DNA from: Helicobacter colisuis
GTDB lineage: Bacteria > Campylobacterota > Campylobacteria > Campylobacterales > Helicobacteraceae
Direction: 5' to 3'
Length of the DNA stretch: 64,000 nucleotides
Assembly: GCF_023646285.1 (NCBI RefSeq)
Contig: NZ_JAMOKX010000005.1
Coordinates: 121,201 to 185,200 of the forward strand
Shown here one piece after another: positions 27,012 to 35,551 of the stretch. Each line of letters opens with the position of its first letter. The first letter of the stretch is position 1. The notes below the pieces were generated by a model. It saw nothing but the letters and a program-made list of their open reading frames with translations, was not told where the DNA came from and searched no databases. The position numbers and the translations under genes were made by a program.

Positions 27012-28442
27012 TTATAAAATACCTTTCAATAACTTTCTCACATATTCAGCTATAAGTTCATTTCCTCTAGCATTTGGGTGAATCCAATCCATAAACAAAG
27101 TTTCCATAGAATTTTTTATCGCCTCATTACCATCATAAATCACAAAATCTCTTTGCATAGCTTTAAATTTTTCCAACATTTGTCGTTCTTGATTTGTTTC
27201 ATTATATCCAATATTTTTAAAATCCCTTAAAGTTGTTCTGTAACATTCCTTCTCTTTTTCACTCCAATGCTGCTTGTAAGCCAATAAAGGAGTAATAATG
27301 GGGCAAAATATTCCTTTATTACTTACAACCATATCATAAAATTGCTGCAAACGCGTTTGAAGAGCCACCAAAATATCCTCTTTATTTGGAGAATTTTGAT
27401 AAAAATCGCTTTTTAACAATTGATGTTTCAGAGGAAATATACTTTGACATTTTTCCTTAAATTCTTGTTCATAAAAAATACTGGAAAATATTGCATGGTT
27501 TTTTACAAGTAATTCACACCCAACCCCACCTTCAAAAATGTCTACTCCGCCAAAAAATGTTATCACCACTTCAGGTTTCACAGCATAAAACAGAGTGGCA
27601 TACAATAAAAACTGTTCATACAAAGTAAATCCAGAAAACCCACAATTTAATACCATTATTTTTATACAAGAATTACTAGAATTGTTGAGTTTTTTTTGAA
27701 TTTTAAATACCAAAGTATCTTCTTGATGTTCCATATAACTTTCTCTCACCGTACTCGGACCAAATACCAAAACCACTTTAACACTTTTATCTCTTTGCTT
27801 TAGTGCTTCAAAGTCAATCTCATTCTTTAAGAAAAAATTTTTATCTGGAGAATTTAAATCAATAGGCAATGGAATTCCAAAATAATTAATAGTATTAGAA
27901 TTCCTAATCCCAAGTTTAAAAATTTTTGCAAAAGTATTCAATCTTGGATATTTTTTATCTATTGCCAAACGATAAGCAACATCACTTTGTATATTTCTTT
28001 TCTTTAACTCTAAATAATGCCGTTTAATTGCTCCAAAATCAAAACTTCCATTCAATATTGCTTCTACAAAAGCTTGAGAATCTCTATATTTTTCCATGAT
28101 AGCTTTTAAAAATTTTGGATTATATCCATCAAGTGCGATAGGACAAATTAATCTCTCCTCAATAATTGCCCCCCCCCCCACAGATTTGATGGATAATAAT
28201 TTATCTTTAATTTTTTGAACAATTTCTGTTTTCCCACTTATAGCAATCAAATAAGCGTCAAAAGCTTGCGAATCATATTGCAAACTCTCTTTTAATGTTT
28301 CATAGCTAATAAAACCTTCTCTTTCTAATAAATTTCCATCATCAATCACCTTACACGCACAACCCATACTTTCACACAACTCCAAAGTTGCTTTTCCTGT
28401 CCAACCAAAGCCATATATTAAAATATTTTTTCTCAAAACCAA
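27012..28442 (-). CDS. Phase-variable two-domain protein: Rossmann-like N-terminus plus SGNH hydrolase-like C-terminus
   Basis: The 476 residues split into two parts. Residues 1-90 look like a nucleotide-binding Rossmann domain ([17 protein letters not shown]). The region from about 225 has the four SGNH blocks: FGPSTVRE with the block I Ser, [12 protein letters not shown] (Gly), FFGGVD and [15 protein letters not shown] with the block V His. A run of 11 G on the coding strand, encoding V-G-G-G-A at about residues 88-92, lies between the domains; slippage would truncate the protein. It is in frame (ON) here. Likely roles are deacylation or acetylation of a surface glycan, but the substrate is unknown. 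A TATAAT lies 26 bases upstream of the start. Confidence 0.8.
   Translation of the reverse strand: MVLRKNILIYGFGWTGKATLELCESMGCACKVIDDGNLLEREGFISYETLKESLQYDSQAFDAYLIAISGKTEIVQKIKDKLLSIKSVGGGAIIEERLICPIALDGYNPKFLKAIMEKYRDSQAFVEAILNGSFDFGAIKRHYLELKKRNIQSDVAYRLAIDKKYPRLNTFAKIFKLGIRNSNTINYFGIPLPIDLNSPDKNFFLKNEIDFEALKQRDKSVKVVLVFGPSTVRESYMEHQEDTLVFKIQKKLNNSSNSCIKIMVLNCGFSGFTLYEQFLLYATLFYAVKPEVVITFFGGVDIFEGGVGCELLVKNHAIFSSIFYEQEFKEKCQSIFPLKHQLLKSDFYQNSPNKEDILVALQTRLQQFYDMVVSNKGIFCPIITPLLAYKQHWSEKEKECYRTTLRDFKNIGYNETNQERQMLEKFKAMQRDFVIYDGNEAIKNSMETLFMDWIHPNARGNELIAEYVRKLLKGIL
28169..28179 (-). repeat. Poly-G tract (11 G) inside the SGNH-like gene
   Basis: Eleven consecutive C on the plus strand give 11 G on the coding strand of the 476-residue gene, at about codon 89-92. 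Runs of this length are slip-prone contingency loci in Campylobacter and Helicobacter. A gain or loss of one G shifts the frame and removes the hydrolase domain. Confidence 0.9.
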
Positions 28443-28467
28443 TCTCCACCCAATAAAAAAGTATTCT

Positions 28468-28473
28468 ATTATA
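28468..28473 (-). promoter_or_regulatory. -10 box of the 476-residue SGNH-like gene
   Basis: On the minus strand GA-TATAAT is centred about 28 bases upstream of the ATG at 28442, giving a leader of about 20 bases. No clear -35 box is seen, as is usual for this group. Confidence 0.5.
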
Positions 28474-28518
28474 TCAAAAATATTAGCATAGTTAAAGAAA
28501 CAAAAAACACCTTGAAGC

Positions 28519-28524
28519 TATAAT
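28519..28524 (+). promoter_or_regulatory. -10 box of the TSUP permease gene
   Basis: TATAAT lies 24 bases upstream of the ATG at 28548, with AAAAGGA between them as the ribosome site. It is divergent from the promoter at 28468-28473. Confidence 0.5.
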
Positions 28525-28547
28525 TCTATTTTTAAAAGGAATACAAA

Positions 28548-29300
28548 ATGGAATTTGAAATAAGCACTCTTATATTGCTCTTTCTTGCTGCATTTTTAGC
28601 AGGTTTTATTGATTCAATTGCTGGAGGTGGAGGAATGATCACCCTACCTGCGCTTCTACTCTCTGGGGCCTCACCCCTAGAATCACTTGCAACCAATAAA
28701 CTCCAAAGCTCATTTGGAAGTTTCTCTGCGACAAGACATTTTTACAAAAAAGGCTATTTGGACTTAAAAAAATGTCTCCCTTCTGCAATTTTAGTCTTTA
28801 TTTTTGCAAGTCTAGGGACTATTTCTGTGCAGTTTATTAATACCGATTTTCTCTCTAAATTCTTGCCTTTTTTGATTATGATTTTTGGCTTTTACTTTCT
28901 CTTTTCTCCAAAAATTAGCGAAGATCAAAGAGCCACACAAATCCACAAAGCCTATCTTTTTTTAGCCCTTGCAGGAATAGGATTTTATGATGGATTTTTT
29001 GGTCCAGGCACAGGATCGTTTTTAATGTTAGCCCTCATTACACTAGGAGGACTTGGGATTACTAAAGCCCTAGCTGAAGCAAAACTCTATAATTTTTCAA
29101 CCAACCTTGCTTCTTTGATATTTTTTGCCATTGGCGGAAATATGCTCTTTGGAATCGGGCTTGTTATGGCAATGGGGCAGTTTATCGGAGCAAATCTTGG
29201 CTCAAGGGCAGCTATCAAATATGGAATCAAAATCATCAAACCCCTTATTGTTATTGTATCTTTTTCTATGGCAGCCAAGCTACTCTATGATCAATTCTAA
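28548..29300 (+). CDS. TSUP (TauE/SafE) family membrane permease
   Basis: This 250-residue integral membrane protein has about seven hydrophobic helices. The family pattern is clear: GFIDSIAGGGGMITLPALLLSG near residue 20, T-N-K-L-Q-S-S near 44 and a second half-repeat GFYDGFFGPGTGSFL near 145. Members move sulfite, sulfoacetate or other sulfur-containing anions across the inner membrane. The transported compound cannot be deduced here. It overlaps the following DNA glycosylase gene by 14 bases. Confidence 0.92.
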   Translation: MEFEISTLILLFLAAFLAGFIDSIAGGGGMITLPALLLSGASPLESLATNKLQSSFGSFSATRHFYKKGYLDLKKCLPSAILVFIFASLGTISVQFINTDFLSKFLPFLIMIFGFYFLFSPKISEDQRATQIHKAYLFLALAGIGFYDGFFGPGTGSFLMLALITLGGLGITKALAEAKLYNFSTNLASLIFFAIGGNMLFGIGLVMAMGQFIGANLGSRAAIKYGIKIIKPLIVIVSFSMAAKLLYDQF

Positions 29301-29808
29301 AGCCTTTTGCCACCCTTTTAAGCCAATTATTTTCCAAGATTCTAAAGTTTTGATTCTTGGGTCTTTTCCTTCTATCACCTCTAGGCAAGAATCTTTTTAT
29401 TACGCACACAAACAAAATCGTTTTTGGAAAATCCTAGAAAACTTATTTGATTTTCCCCTTCAAAATAAACCCAAAGAAGACAAAGTGGCTTTTCTCAAAA
29501 TCCACCATATTGCACTCTTTGATATTGCAAAAATCTGCCATATCCAAAACTCTAGCGATAGCACCTTAAAAATGCTCCAACCAAACCCTATTCATCAACT
29601 CATTTTAAATACGCAAATACAAGCCATTTTTACCAATGGGCAAAAGGCTTCTCAACTCTATTGCCAATTTTTCTGCCTCCCCCATTCTTGCCATTTTATC
29701 CCGCTCCCACACATTGCCTTGCCCTCAAGTAGCCCCGCTAATGCAAAATACACTCTCCCCTTGCTCCTAAAAGAATGGAGCAAGATTCTCCCCTATCTTA
29801 CAAACTAA
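29287..29808 (+). CDS. Hypoxanthine (deoxyinosine) DNA glycosylase, uracil-DNA-glycosylase superfamily
   Basis: The 173-residue product has the signature ILGSFPSITSRQESFYYAHK followed by Q-N-R-F-W-K-I-L. It also has L-F-D-I near residue 78, T-N-G-Q-K-A near 120 and LPSSSPANA near 146, the last resembling the superfamily's C-terminal S-P-S-x-A motif. This matches the family that removes deaminated adenine (hypoxanthine) from DNA. I start it at the ATG at 29287, inside the end of the permease gene, because the N-terminus then matches the family. A longer frame back to 29125 would only cover permease coding sequence. Confidence 0.85.
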   Translation: MINSKAFCHPFKPIIFQDSKVLILGSFPSITSRQESFYYAHKQNRFWKILENLFDFPLQNKPKEDKVAFLKIHHIALFDIAKICHIQNSSDSTLKMLQPNPIHQLILNTQIQAIFTNGQKASQLYCQFFCLPHSCHFIPLPHIALPSSSPANAKYTLPLLLKEWSKILPYLTN

Positions 29809-29894
29809 ATCTAGCCCAAATTCTAAAGCCTATATGACTTTACAAGCCATGCTTTTATTGCTACAATTTCCAAAATTTTACAAAAAGGCTCTCT

Positions 29895-30302
29895 TTGGAA
29901 TCAATCATCGCTGAACTTCTAACTTACCATTTATGGCTTTGTTTGCCTTTATTTTTATTCCCTATTATCAATCTTTATGCACTTTTTTTCTACCCCTCAC
30001 ATACCAAAAAGCTAAAAATCCTTGCAATCGCCGCTCCTGCATATTATCTTTTTTTAAGTGCGAGTCTTTTTAGCGGACTTGTCATTTGGGCAACCCTTGG
30101 ATTTATCCTAACTCTAAAAATCCTTGCCATGGTTATTTTGTGGTTGATTGTTTTTGTCGCCGAAATCAAACGCCACAAAAAACAAAAAATGACTAGAGTA
30201 GAATCTAACCCCGCTATTAGAGAATCCTTTTTTAAATGGGCAAGGCTAAAATACCTTTTTGATTTTTGTGCCTTTGGATTGATTTTTATTCTTTGGAGTT
30301 AA
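29895..30302 (+). CDS. Four-helix integral membrane protein of unknown function
   Basis: This 135-residue protein has hydrophobic segments at about 10-30, 42-66, 68-90 and 120-134, with a basic loop K-R-H-K-K-Q-K near 95. The only start with a nearby purine-rich site is the TTG at 29895 (AAAAAGG upstream). The stop is directly followed by the rsmE ATG (one base between), so both genes are one unit. No known domain is recognised. Confidence 0.72.
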   Translation: MESIIAELLTYHLWLCLPLFLFPIINLYALFFYPSHTKKLKILAIAAPAYYLFLSASLFSGLVIWATLGFILTLKILAMVILWLIVFVAEIKRHKKQKMTRVESNPAIRESFFKWARLKYLFDFCAFGLIFILWS

Positions 30303-30303
30303 A

Positions 30304-30966
30304 ATGCAATTTATTATCCACAAAGATGCTGGTAATGAATCCTTTATATTAGAAGGAGAAGCTTATCACCACCTTTTTCACTCAAGGCGTGCTAAAAAAA
30401 CAGAATCATTGCAACTACGAAATCTTAGGGATTATTATTGCTACACTTACAGCATTGCTGAACTAAGTAAAAAATATGCCACCCTAAAGCTAGAATCCAA
30501 GCTTGAAACACCGCCTCAAAATCCACCCAAAGGGCATCTAATCTGGGCAATGATTGATCCCAAAATTATCGAAAAAACACTGCCCTTTCTTAATGAGCTT
30601 AACATTTCTAAAATTAGCTTTTTTTATGCACAATACTCGCAAAAAAATTTCAAGTTAAACTTGGAGCGGATTCAAAAGATTCTAGAAAATTCTTGTATGC
30701 AATGCGGTCGAATCACACTCTTAGAAATTGAAATGCTAGAAAACCTACAAGAAGTTTTGGGAAAATATCCTAATACTGGAGTTTTAGACTTTGGCGGAAA
30801 ATCGCTAGAGAGTAGCCTAGAAATTCCTATTTTAGTTGGTGCTGAAGGCGGCTTTAGCCCACAAGAAAGAGAACTTCTAAAGAGCAACCCCAAATACACT
30901 GCTATCCACTCCAACATTCTACGCAGCGAAACCGCCACTATTTATGCAATGTCAAAGATTCTTTGA
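30304..30966 (+). CDS. rsmE: 16S rRNA (uracil1498-N3)-methyltransferase
   Basis: This 220-residue SPOUT-family methyltransferase has an N-terminal PUA-like part (residues 1-70, with H-H-L-F-H-S-R-R-A). The C-terminal knot region carries LVGAEGGFSPQERELL near residue 178 and L-R-S-E-T-A near 206, both diagnostic of RsmE. It is slightly shorter than the E. coli enzyme, as usual in Helicobacter. Confidence 0.93.
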   Translation: MQFIIHKDAGNESFILEGEAYHHLFHSRRAKKTESLQLRNLRDYYCYTYSIAELSKKYATLKLESKLETPPQNPPKGHLIWAMIDPKIIEKTLPFLNELNISKISFFYAQYSQKNFKLNLERIQKILENSCMQCGRITLLEIEMLENLQEVLGKYPNTGVLDFGGKSLESSLEIPILVGAEGGFSPQERELLKSNPKYTAIHSNILRSETATIYAMSKIL

Positions 30967-30993
30967 TATTACTAACACGCTTTTTGGGCAATT

Positions 30994-31076
30994 GCATTTT
31001 ATTCATAACATAGAATCAATTATGTTTGGGCATAGAAATTCTTTTTTATATGCCCACAGCCTTCAAAATAAAATGC
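30994..31076. repeat. Nested inverted repeats between convergent rsmE and the 703-residue gene
   Basis: The outer arms GCATTTTATT (30994-31003) and AATAAAATGC (31067-31076) are perfect complements. Inside them GGGCATA (about 31028) and TATGCCC (about 31049) form a second stem. The element sits exactly between two convergent stops, so a bidirectional terminator or transcript-end structure is the simplest reading. A long T-run is absent. Confidence 0.5.
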
Positions 31077-31093
31077 TCTTTGGGTGATGAAAT

Positions 31094-33205
31094 CTACTTC
31101 CTCTCCCCCCTCAACTTCCTAACCTCAAACCACAACTTAACATATCCACCCTTATACCAAGTTTTATTAGCTTTCATAAAAGCTTCTCCTAGTTTATAAG
31201 TAAGACATTCTTTTTCTTTTAAAGATTCTTTGTAATCAGGATAAGATTCTAGTGTAGGGAGTTTAAGATTAGGATTCTTTTTAATAGCTTCTTGGTATTG
31301 TTGTTGTTCTTGTTTATGTTTATCTTTGATATAAGATAAAACATAAGGCATTCTAATATATCCTAGTAAAGATTTAGAATTCTCTATCATAGCTTGTCCT
31401 AGTTTGTATGATAGATGATTGTGGATTCTATCTTTAGCAGTAGCAAGAGTATTAAGATAAGCAAGTTTTCCTTTAAAGCAAGAAGTATTTTGAATTAAAT
31501 GAGAAGTGTTTGGATTAGAAGATAGAATCTTATTTTTAGATTCTAATTGTTTTTTAGTAAAATCTAATTGATTCTTAGTTTGAGTAAGTTCTTGATTCTT
31601 TAATTCTAATTCCTGTAAAACATTAGCTTCATATCCTAATTCTTTTTCTAATTTCTTTGTGTGTAATTGTTTATTGATTAAATCTTGTTTAGCTTCTTGA
31701 ATTTGTATTTGCTTTAATAAATTATCTTGTTCTAGATTCTTTATCTCTAGAGTTTGTTTTTTAATGGGGAGAGAGGAGAGTTCTTTGGTTTTAGAAGTTA
31801 GTTCTTTAACTTTAGAATCAAGTTGTTGTTTAGTGGAATCTAGTTGATTCTTGGTTTGGGTGAGTTGTTGGGTTTTAGAAGTTAATTCTTGAGTTTTAGA
31901 TTCTAGTTCTTGAGTCTTAGCTTGGATGATTTGATCTTTTTGTTGGAGTTGGGTTTGGAGGGGGGCAAGTTTAATTGGATCCATTCTAGCGCAATACTCA
32001 TCTATGATTTCTTTATAGAGTTTAACATCAGGAATTAAATGATTGAAGTTGTATTTGGATTCTATTTCAATAGTTTCATGATTATCTGGCATAGGATAAT
32101 GCCATTCTCCTCCACTAGCTAATAAAAAATCGACAAGATCAAAATAATCTAAAATTTTAGTATGCTGATTTGGAATGACAGCTTCACTGCCTTCTGTTGC
32201 AGGGTGATTAAGTTCATTAAAACACACAGAGGTATTATCATCCACAATAAAATTAGCATTAATGGTATTAAATAACCTTATAAGCGAACTAGCCTTAATG
32301 AGATTCTGCTTAGAATTGCTAACAATAATGCTAGAATAAGAATTATACACAGAACCAACCTCAGGCTTTCCTTCATTCCAAGCATGAATACCCAATAAAT
32401 GAAACCCTTTATATTCTGTGGGAAATTGCAAACACACTCCGCTTCTAATTCTATAAATCTCCTCGCAAAAGGCTGAATTTTTAAGCGTTTTAGTTTCAAT
32501 ATTTTCACTAGAAAGAATCATCTGTTTAGGTGATACAATCTCAAATTTCGGCAACTTCGGAAAAAACTCAATTGTTTTTGTTTTTTGAAAATCATTAAAA
32601 GATTTAATAATATTTTCTCCCATTGCACTCATAAGTCGTGCCATCTGATGGAATCCCCAATATTTATAAAAATCCCATAAATTATCTTGTGTATATATTT
32701 TTTGCATATCAACAAGATTAAACCCATATCGATTAGCACAAATTCTATGGGCATTATTAATTGCGATCTCATTGGGATATCCAAATAGTGGCAAAAGCAA
32801 GACAACAACGCGCTTTTGCAAATTATAAAGCGTTCCATAAAACCATTCAATACTTGCAAAAATCTTTTCCAATGGAATTCTGCTATAAGCATGGTGATTA
32901 GCAATTTCATTAATGTTAGACTCAGTAATAATAAGATCAGTATTTTGTAAAATAGAACTATTTCTCTCTCTTAATAATTCATAAAGATTTTGCAAACTAA
33001 TGGAACTTCCCAATGCAAAATTATAAAACTCTAACTTTTCTTCTTCTTTTCTATTTTCATTGAGTTTTGCAATTCCCTCTCTAATTCCTTTTTGCAACCC
33101 ATTAACCATTACCGAATTACTTCCACCAAGTAAAACAATATTTTTCTTTAAAGAAGCACTATTATTTGCCCCCCCCCCCACCGAGCTTATCTTAGTTTCT
33201 ATCAT
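31094..33205 (-). CDS. Phase-variable SGNH-like protein with long coiled coil
   Basis: Of the 703 residues, about 25-210 are SGNH-like: IVLLGGSNSVMVNGL with block I Ser, F-A-L-G-S-S, TESNINE, and Y-W-G-F-H with the late His. A mixed domain reaches about 400, and a coiled coil at about 405-560 is built of L-x-S/T-K repeats. The C-terminal module contains Y-K-L-G-Q-A-M-I and later Y-K-L-G-E-A-F-M...YKGGYVKLWFEVRK, a tail I associate with Campylobacterota sugar transferases. A run of 11 G lies at codons 9-13, so one-base slippage silences it; it is ON here. The function is probably surface-glycan modification (inference). Confidence 0.78.
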   Translation of the reverse strand: MIETKISSVGGGANNSASLKKNIVLLGGSNSVMVNGLQKGIREGIAKLNENRKEEEKLEFYNFALGSSISLQNLYELLRERNSSILQNTDLIITESNINEIANHHAYSRIPLEKIFASIEWFYGTLYNLQKRVVVLLLPLFGYPNEIAINNAHRICANRYGFNLVDMQKIYTQDNLWDFYKYWGFHQMARLMSAMGENIIKSFNDFQKTKTIEFFPKLPKFEIVSPKQMILSSENIETKTLKNSAFCEEIYRIRSGVCLQFPTEYKGFHLLGIHAWNEGKPEVGSVYNSYSSIIVSNSKQNLIKASSLIRLFNTINANFIVDDNTSVCFNELNHPATEGSEAVIPNQHTKILDYFDLVDFLLASGGEWHYPMPDNHETIEIESKYNFNHLIPDVKLYKEIIDEYCARMDPIKLAPLQTQLQQKDQIIQAKTQELESKTQELTSKTQQLTQTKNQLDSTKQQLDSKVKELTSKTKELSSLPIKKQTLEIKNLEQDNLLKQIQIQEAKQDLINKQLHTKKLEKELGYEANVLQELELKNQELTQTKNQLDFTKKQLESKNKILSSNPNTSHLIQNTSCFKGKLAYLNTLATAKDRIHNHLSYKLGQAMIENSKSLLGYIRMPYVLSYIKDKHKQEQQQYQEAIKKNPNLKLPTLESYPDYKESLKEKECLTYKLGEAFMKANKTWYKGGYVKLWFEVRKLRGERK
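31530..31965 (-). repeat. Degenerate repeats encoding the coiled coil
   Basis: Within the 703-residue gene the unit encoding LTQTKNQLDxTKxQLxSK occurs twice (about 31818-31880 and 31531-31590). Shorter K-T-Q-E-L/S-K-T units recur between them. At DNA level these are imperfect repeats rich in TTCTTGAGTTTTAGA-like segments, suitable for repeat-length change by recombination. Confidence 0.65.
33169..33179 (-). repeat. Poly-G tract (11 G) near the 5' end of the 703-residue gene
   Basis: Eleven C on the plus strand give 11 G on the coding strand, encoding V-G-G-G-A at about residues 9-13. The location just after the start codon means that any non-triplet change abolishes essentially the whole product. 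It has the same length and frame as the tract at 28169-28179. Confidence 0.9.
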
Positions 33206-33341
33206 ATTTCATTCCTTTTATTCCCAAAAATTTTCTCTAATGATACCAAAAAAACTAAAAACCCTTTACACACACGATAGAAAGTGATAAAATCACTAGA
33301 ATCTAAACAAAAAGCATAATAGCTACAAATTAGGGAATGCG

Positions 33342-33827
33342 ATGAAGCCAAAAAATAAAAAAGCTTTTACGATGCTTGAGCTAGTGTTTATTCTAGTCAT
33401 TTTAGGCATTTTAGCCGCCATTGCTATTCCAAAAATCTCTGCTAGTCGCGATGATGCCAAACTTGTCGCACTAAAAAGCGATATAAGCACCCTAAAGAGC
33501 TCTTTTCCTGCCTATTTCCTCTCTCAAGGACAAGGCACTTTTAGCGATGCTATCACTTTGAGTGAATCCAATTGGAATCTAGGAGATTATACGATTTCTA
33601 CAAAACTTGAAGCATCTAGCGGAGGATCTTGCATTAGTGCAGAATTATTAAGCAATTCAAATGGCACACAAGCTAGTTCGCCAACTCAGGTGCGTTTTCT
33701 AGAAATTTCTGCTGCTGACACTCCAGATGCCAATGGAGACACTTGTCAAAAACTGCTCTATCAAATCAATCTCACTTCAGCAACTCCACTTATAATTCCA
33801 CTTCTAAGCAATTCTATTGTGTTTTAA
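33342..33827 (+). CDS. Type II pseudopilin / type IV pilin-like protein
   Basis: This 161-residue protein has a class-III prepilin signal: a basic leader (MKPKNKK), then A|FTMLELVFILVILGILAA with Glu at +5, then a beta-rich domain. The residue before the cut is Ala, not the usual Gly. Two Cys (near residues 97 and 134) could form a disulfide in the pilin head. It overlaps a second pilin-like gene. No ATPase, platform or prepilin peptidase gene is nearby, so the assembly machine must be elsewhere. Confidence 0.85.
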   Translation: MKPKNKKAFTMLELVFILVILGILAAIAIPKISASRDDAKLVALKSDISTLKSSFPAYFLSQGQGTFSDAITLSESNWNLGDYTISTKLEASSGGSCISAELLSNSNGTQASSPTQVRFLEISAADTPDANGDTCQKLLYQINLTSATPLIIPLLSNSIVF

Positions 33828-34227
33828 TAAATCACTTTTAAACCATAAAGCTTTCACACTTTTGGAAGTTTTGCTAGTTTTGCTTTTGCTTGGAATCTTA
33901 CTTAGCTTTGGAATCCCAAAGCTTTTTGATTACCAACAAAGCGCTTGTGATAAAAAACTACAAATTCAAGTTCTTAATTTTAAAATTGCACTAAGAAACC
34001 ATATCAAAGCTCAAAACAATTCCACCCAAAACCTTGACTTATCCAAACTTTATAAAAACTTAGATACGCAACCTAGTCGCTGCTATTTCAAAATACAAAA
34101 CAATGGTTTTATCGGAATTAACTCTGATAAATCTGTGTCTTTTGTGCTTAAAAATGGAATCTTAGAGTGCGAAAATACCAAAAGTTCTACTTTGCATAAT
34201 GGAGAATCATATTGTGATATTTTCTAG
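33817..34227 (+). CDS. Second pseudopilin-like protein
   Basis: This 136-residue product has the prepilin motif NHKA|FTLLEVLLVLLLLGILL near residue 10, followed by Cys-containing soluble sequence (QQSACDKK, SRCYFKIQ and two Cys near the C-terminus). There is no ATG before the motif. The TTG at 33817, overlapping the upstream pilin gene by 11 bases, is the only reasonable start and implies translational coupling. It pairs with the preceding gene as a minor/major pseudopilin set. Confidence 0.78.
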   Translation: MCFNKSLLNHKAFTLLEVLLVLLLLGILLSFGIPKLFDYQQSACDKKLQIQVLNFKIALRNHIKAQNNSTQNLDLSKLYKNLDTQPSRCYFKIQNNGFIGINSDKSVSFVLKNGILECENTKSSTLHNGESYCDIF

Positions 34228-34531
34228 CTAAAAGGCACAAAAGTGAGTTTCTTTTGCATATCATAAAATATCACCCTCTTTTTAAATCACCATTTTATTT
34301 TTCATTTCCTAAAAATTTTTAAACTGTTTTTAGTTATTAAAAAACACAAATATAAAGAACAGATTTTAAAAAAACCAACTTTAAAAACTTTAGCTCAAAT
34401 CTTAAATATTAAAAAATTAACAAAAACAACCAAACAACCTATATCTATTCCTTAGAATCAACAATACAAACAAAAGTCAAGTTTCCATCTTATTTGCAAT
34501 TAATCAAAATTATATTCATTGCTTAACTTAA
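34228..34531. other. AT-rich intergenic stretch between pilin genes and fabH
   Basis: These 304 bases between two convergent stops are more than 75 percent A+T by eye. They contain no ORF with a ribosome site, no tRNA fold and no strong hairpin followed by T. Only short A- and T-runs are seen. This is probably remnant or spacer DNA at the edge of the variable 27-34 kb region. Confidence 0.5.
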
Positions 34532-35536
34532 TCACTCTCCATTAAAACTAAGAATTGCTGATCCCCAAGTTAATCCACCACCAAAAGCATCAAGAAGCAA
34601 CCTAGAACCTTTCTTTAATGCTCCTGCTTCATAATAATCATTAATCGCCATAGGAATCGAAGCAGCCGAAGTATTACCATATTTTTGCACACTTTGAGCC
34701 ACTTTTTCAATCGGAAATCCCAAGCTTTCACCCACTGCTGAAATAATCCGCATATTAGCTTGATGAGGAATGAAAAAATCAATATCATCTTTTGTTAGAT
34801 GATTATTTTTCATAATTTCAATCACATCATTAGTGAGAGTTTTTACCGCTATTTTAAAGGTTTCATTGCCTTTCATTTTGATAAACTGCAACCGCTCTTC
34901 AAGCATTTTAGCATTCGCAGGATTCCTACTCCCACAACCAGGTGTCATCAAAAAGTCTTGATAGCCACCATTAGATGCCACTCTTACATCCAAAATAGCT
35001 TGACTAAAATCTTCACTTCTCCCAATCACAGCTGCTCCCGCTCCATCTCCAAAAAGAACACAAGTGCTTCTATCTTCCATATCAATAATACTTGATAGCT
35101 TCTCTGCCCCAATAATAAGGATATTTTTACAAGCTCCCGATTCAATAAATGATTTTGCAAGATACAAAAGATAAATAAAGCCACTACACGCTGCTGAAAT
35201 ATCAAAAGCAGGTTTATTAATAATCCCAAGATTATTAGCCACCACACAAGCTGTTGAAGGCATACAAAGAAAATCTGGAGAAATAGTTGCTACAATAACC
35301 ATATCAATTTCATCGGGGCTAAGCTTTGCCCTTTCTATGGCTAATTGTGCTGCTTTAGTTGCTAAATCGCTTGTCGCTTCAGCAGAATCAGCAAACCTCC
35401 GCTCTTTAATTCCCGTTCTTTTTTGTATCCATTCATCGCTTGTATCAACAATTTTTGAGAGATCATCGTTTGTTATAATTCGACTTGGCACATAAGCCCC
35501 AATGGAGTTTAAACTTGCATAGATTTTTTTCTCCAT
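34532..35536 (-). CDS. fabH: 3-oxoacyl-[acyl-carrier-protein] synthase III
   Basis: This 334-residue enzyme condenses acetyl-CoA with malonyl-ACP to start fatty-acid synthesis. The catalytic Cys is in DISAACSGFIYLL near residue 115, the His in FIPHQANMRI near 256 and the Asn in YGNTSAAS near 287. The N-terminal S-I-G-A-Y-V-P-S-R-I is typical. It is the last gene of the ndk-yceD-rpmF-plsX-fabH run, with 15 bases after plsX. Confidence 0.97.
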   Translation of the reverse strand: MEKKIYASLNSIGAYVPSRIITNDDLSKIVDTSDEWIQKRTGIKERRFADSAEATSDLATKAAQLAIERAKLSPDEIDMVIVATISPDFLCMPSTACVVANNLGIINKPAFDISAACSGFIYLLYLAKSFIESGACKNILIIGAEKLSSIIDMEDRSTCVLFGDGAGAAVIGRSEDFSQAILDVRVASNGGYQDFLMTPGCGSRNPANAKMLEERLQFIKMKGNETFKIAVKTLTNDVIEIMKNNHLTKDDIDFFIPHQANMRIISAVGESLGFPIEKVAQSVQKYGNTSAASIPMAINDYYEAGALKKGSRLLLDAFGGGLTWGSAILSFNGE

Positions 35537-35551
35537 AGGAACTCCTAAAAA

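Noticed and set aside
29125..29286. N-terminal extension of the DNA glycosylase frame
   Set aside because: This part overlaps the TSUP gene in another frame and gives a sequence with no family resemblance; the ATG at 29287 fits better.
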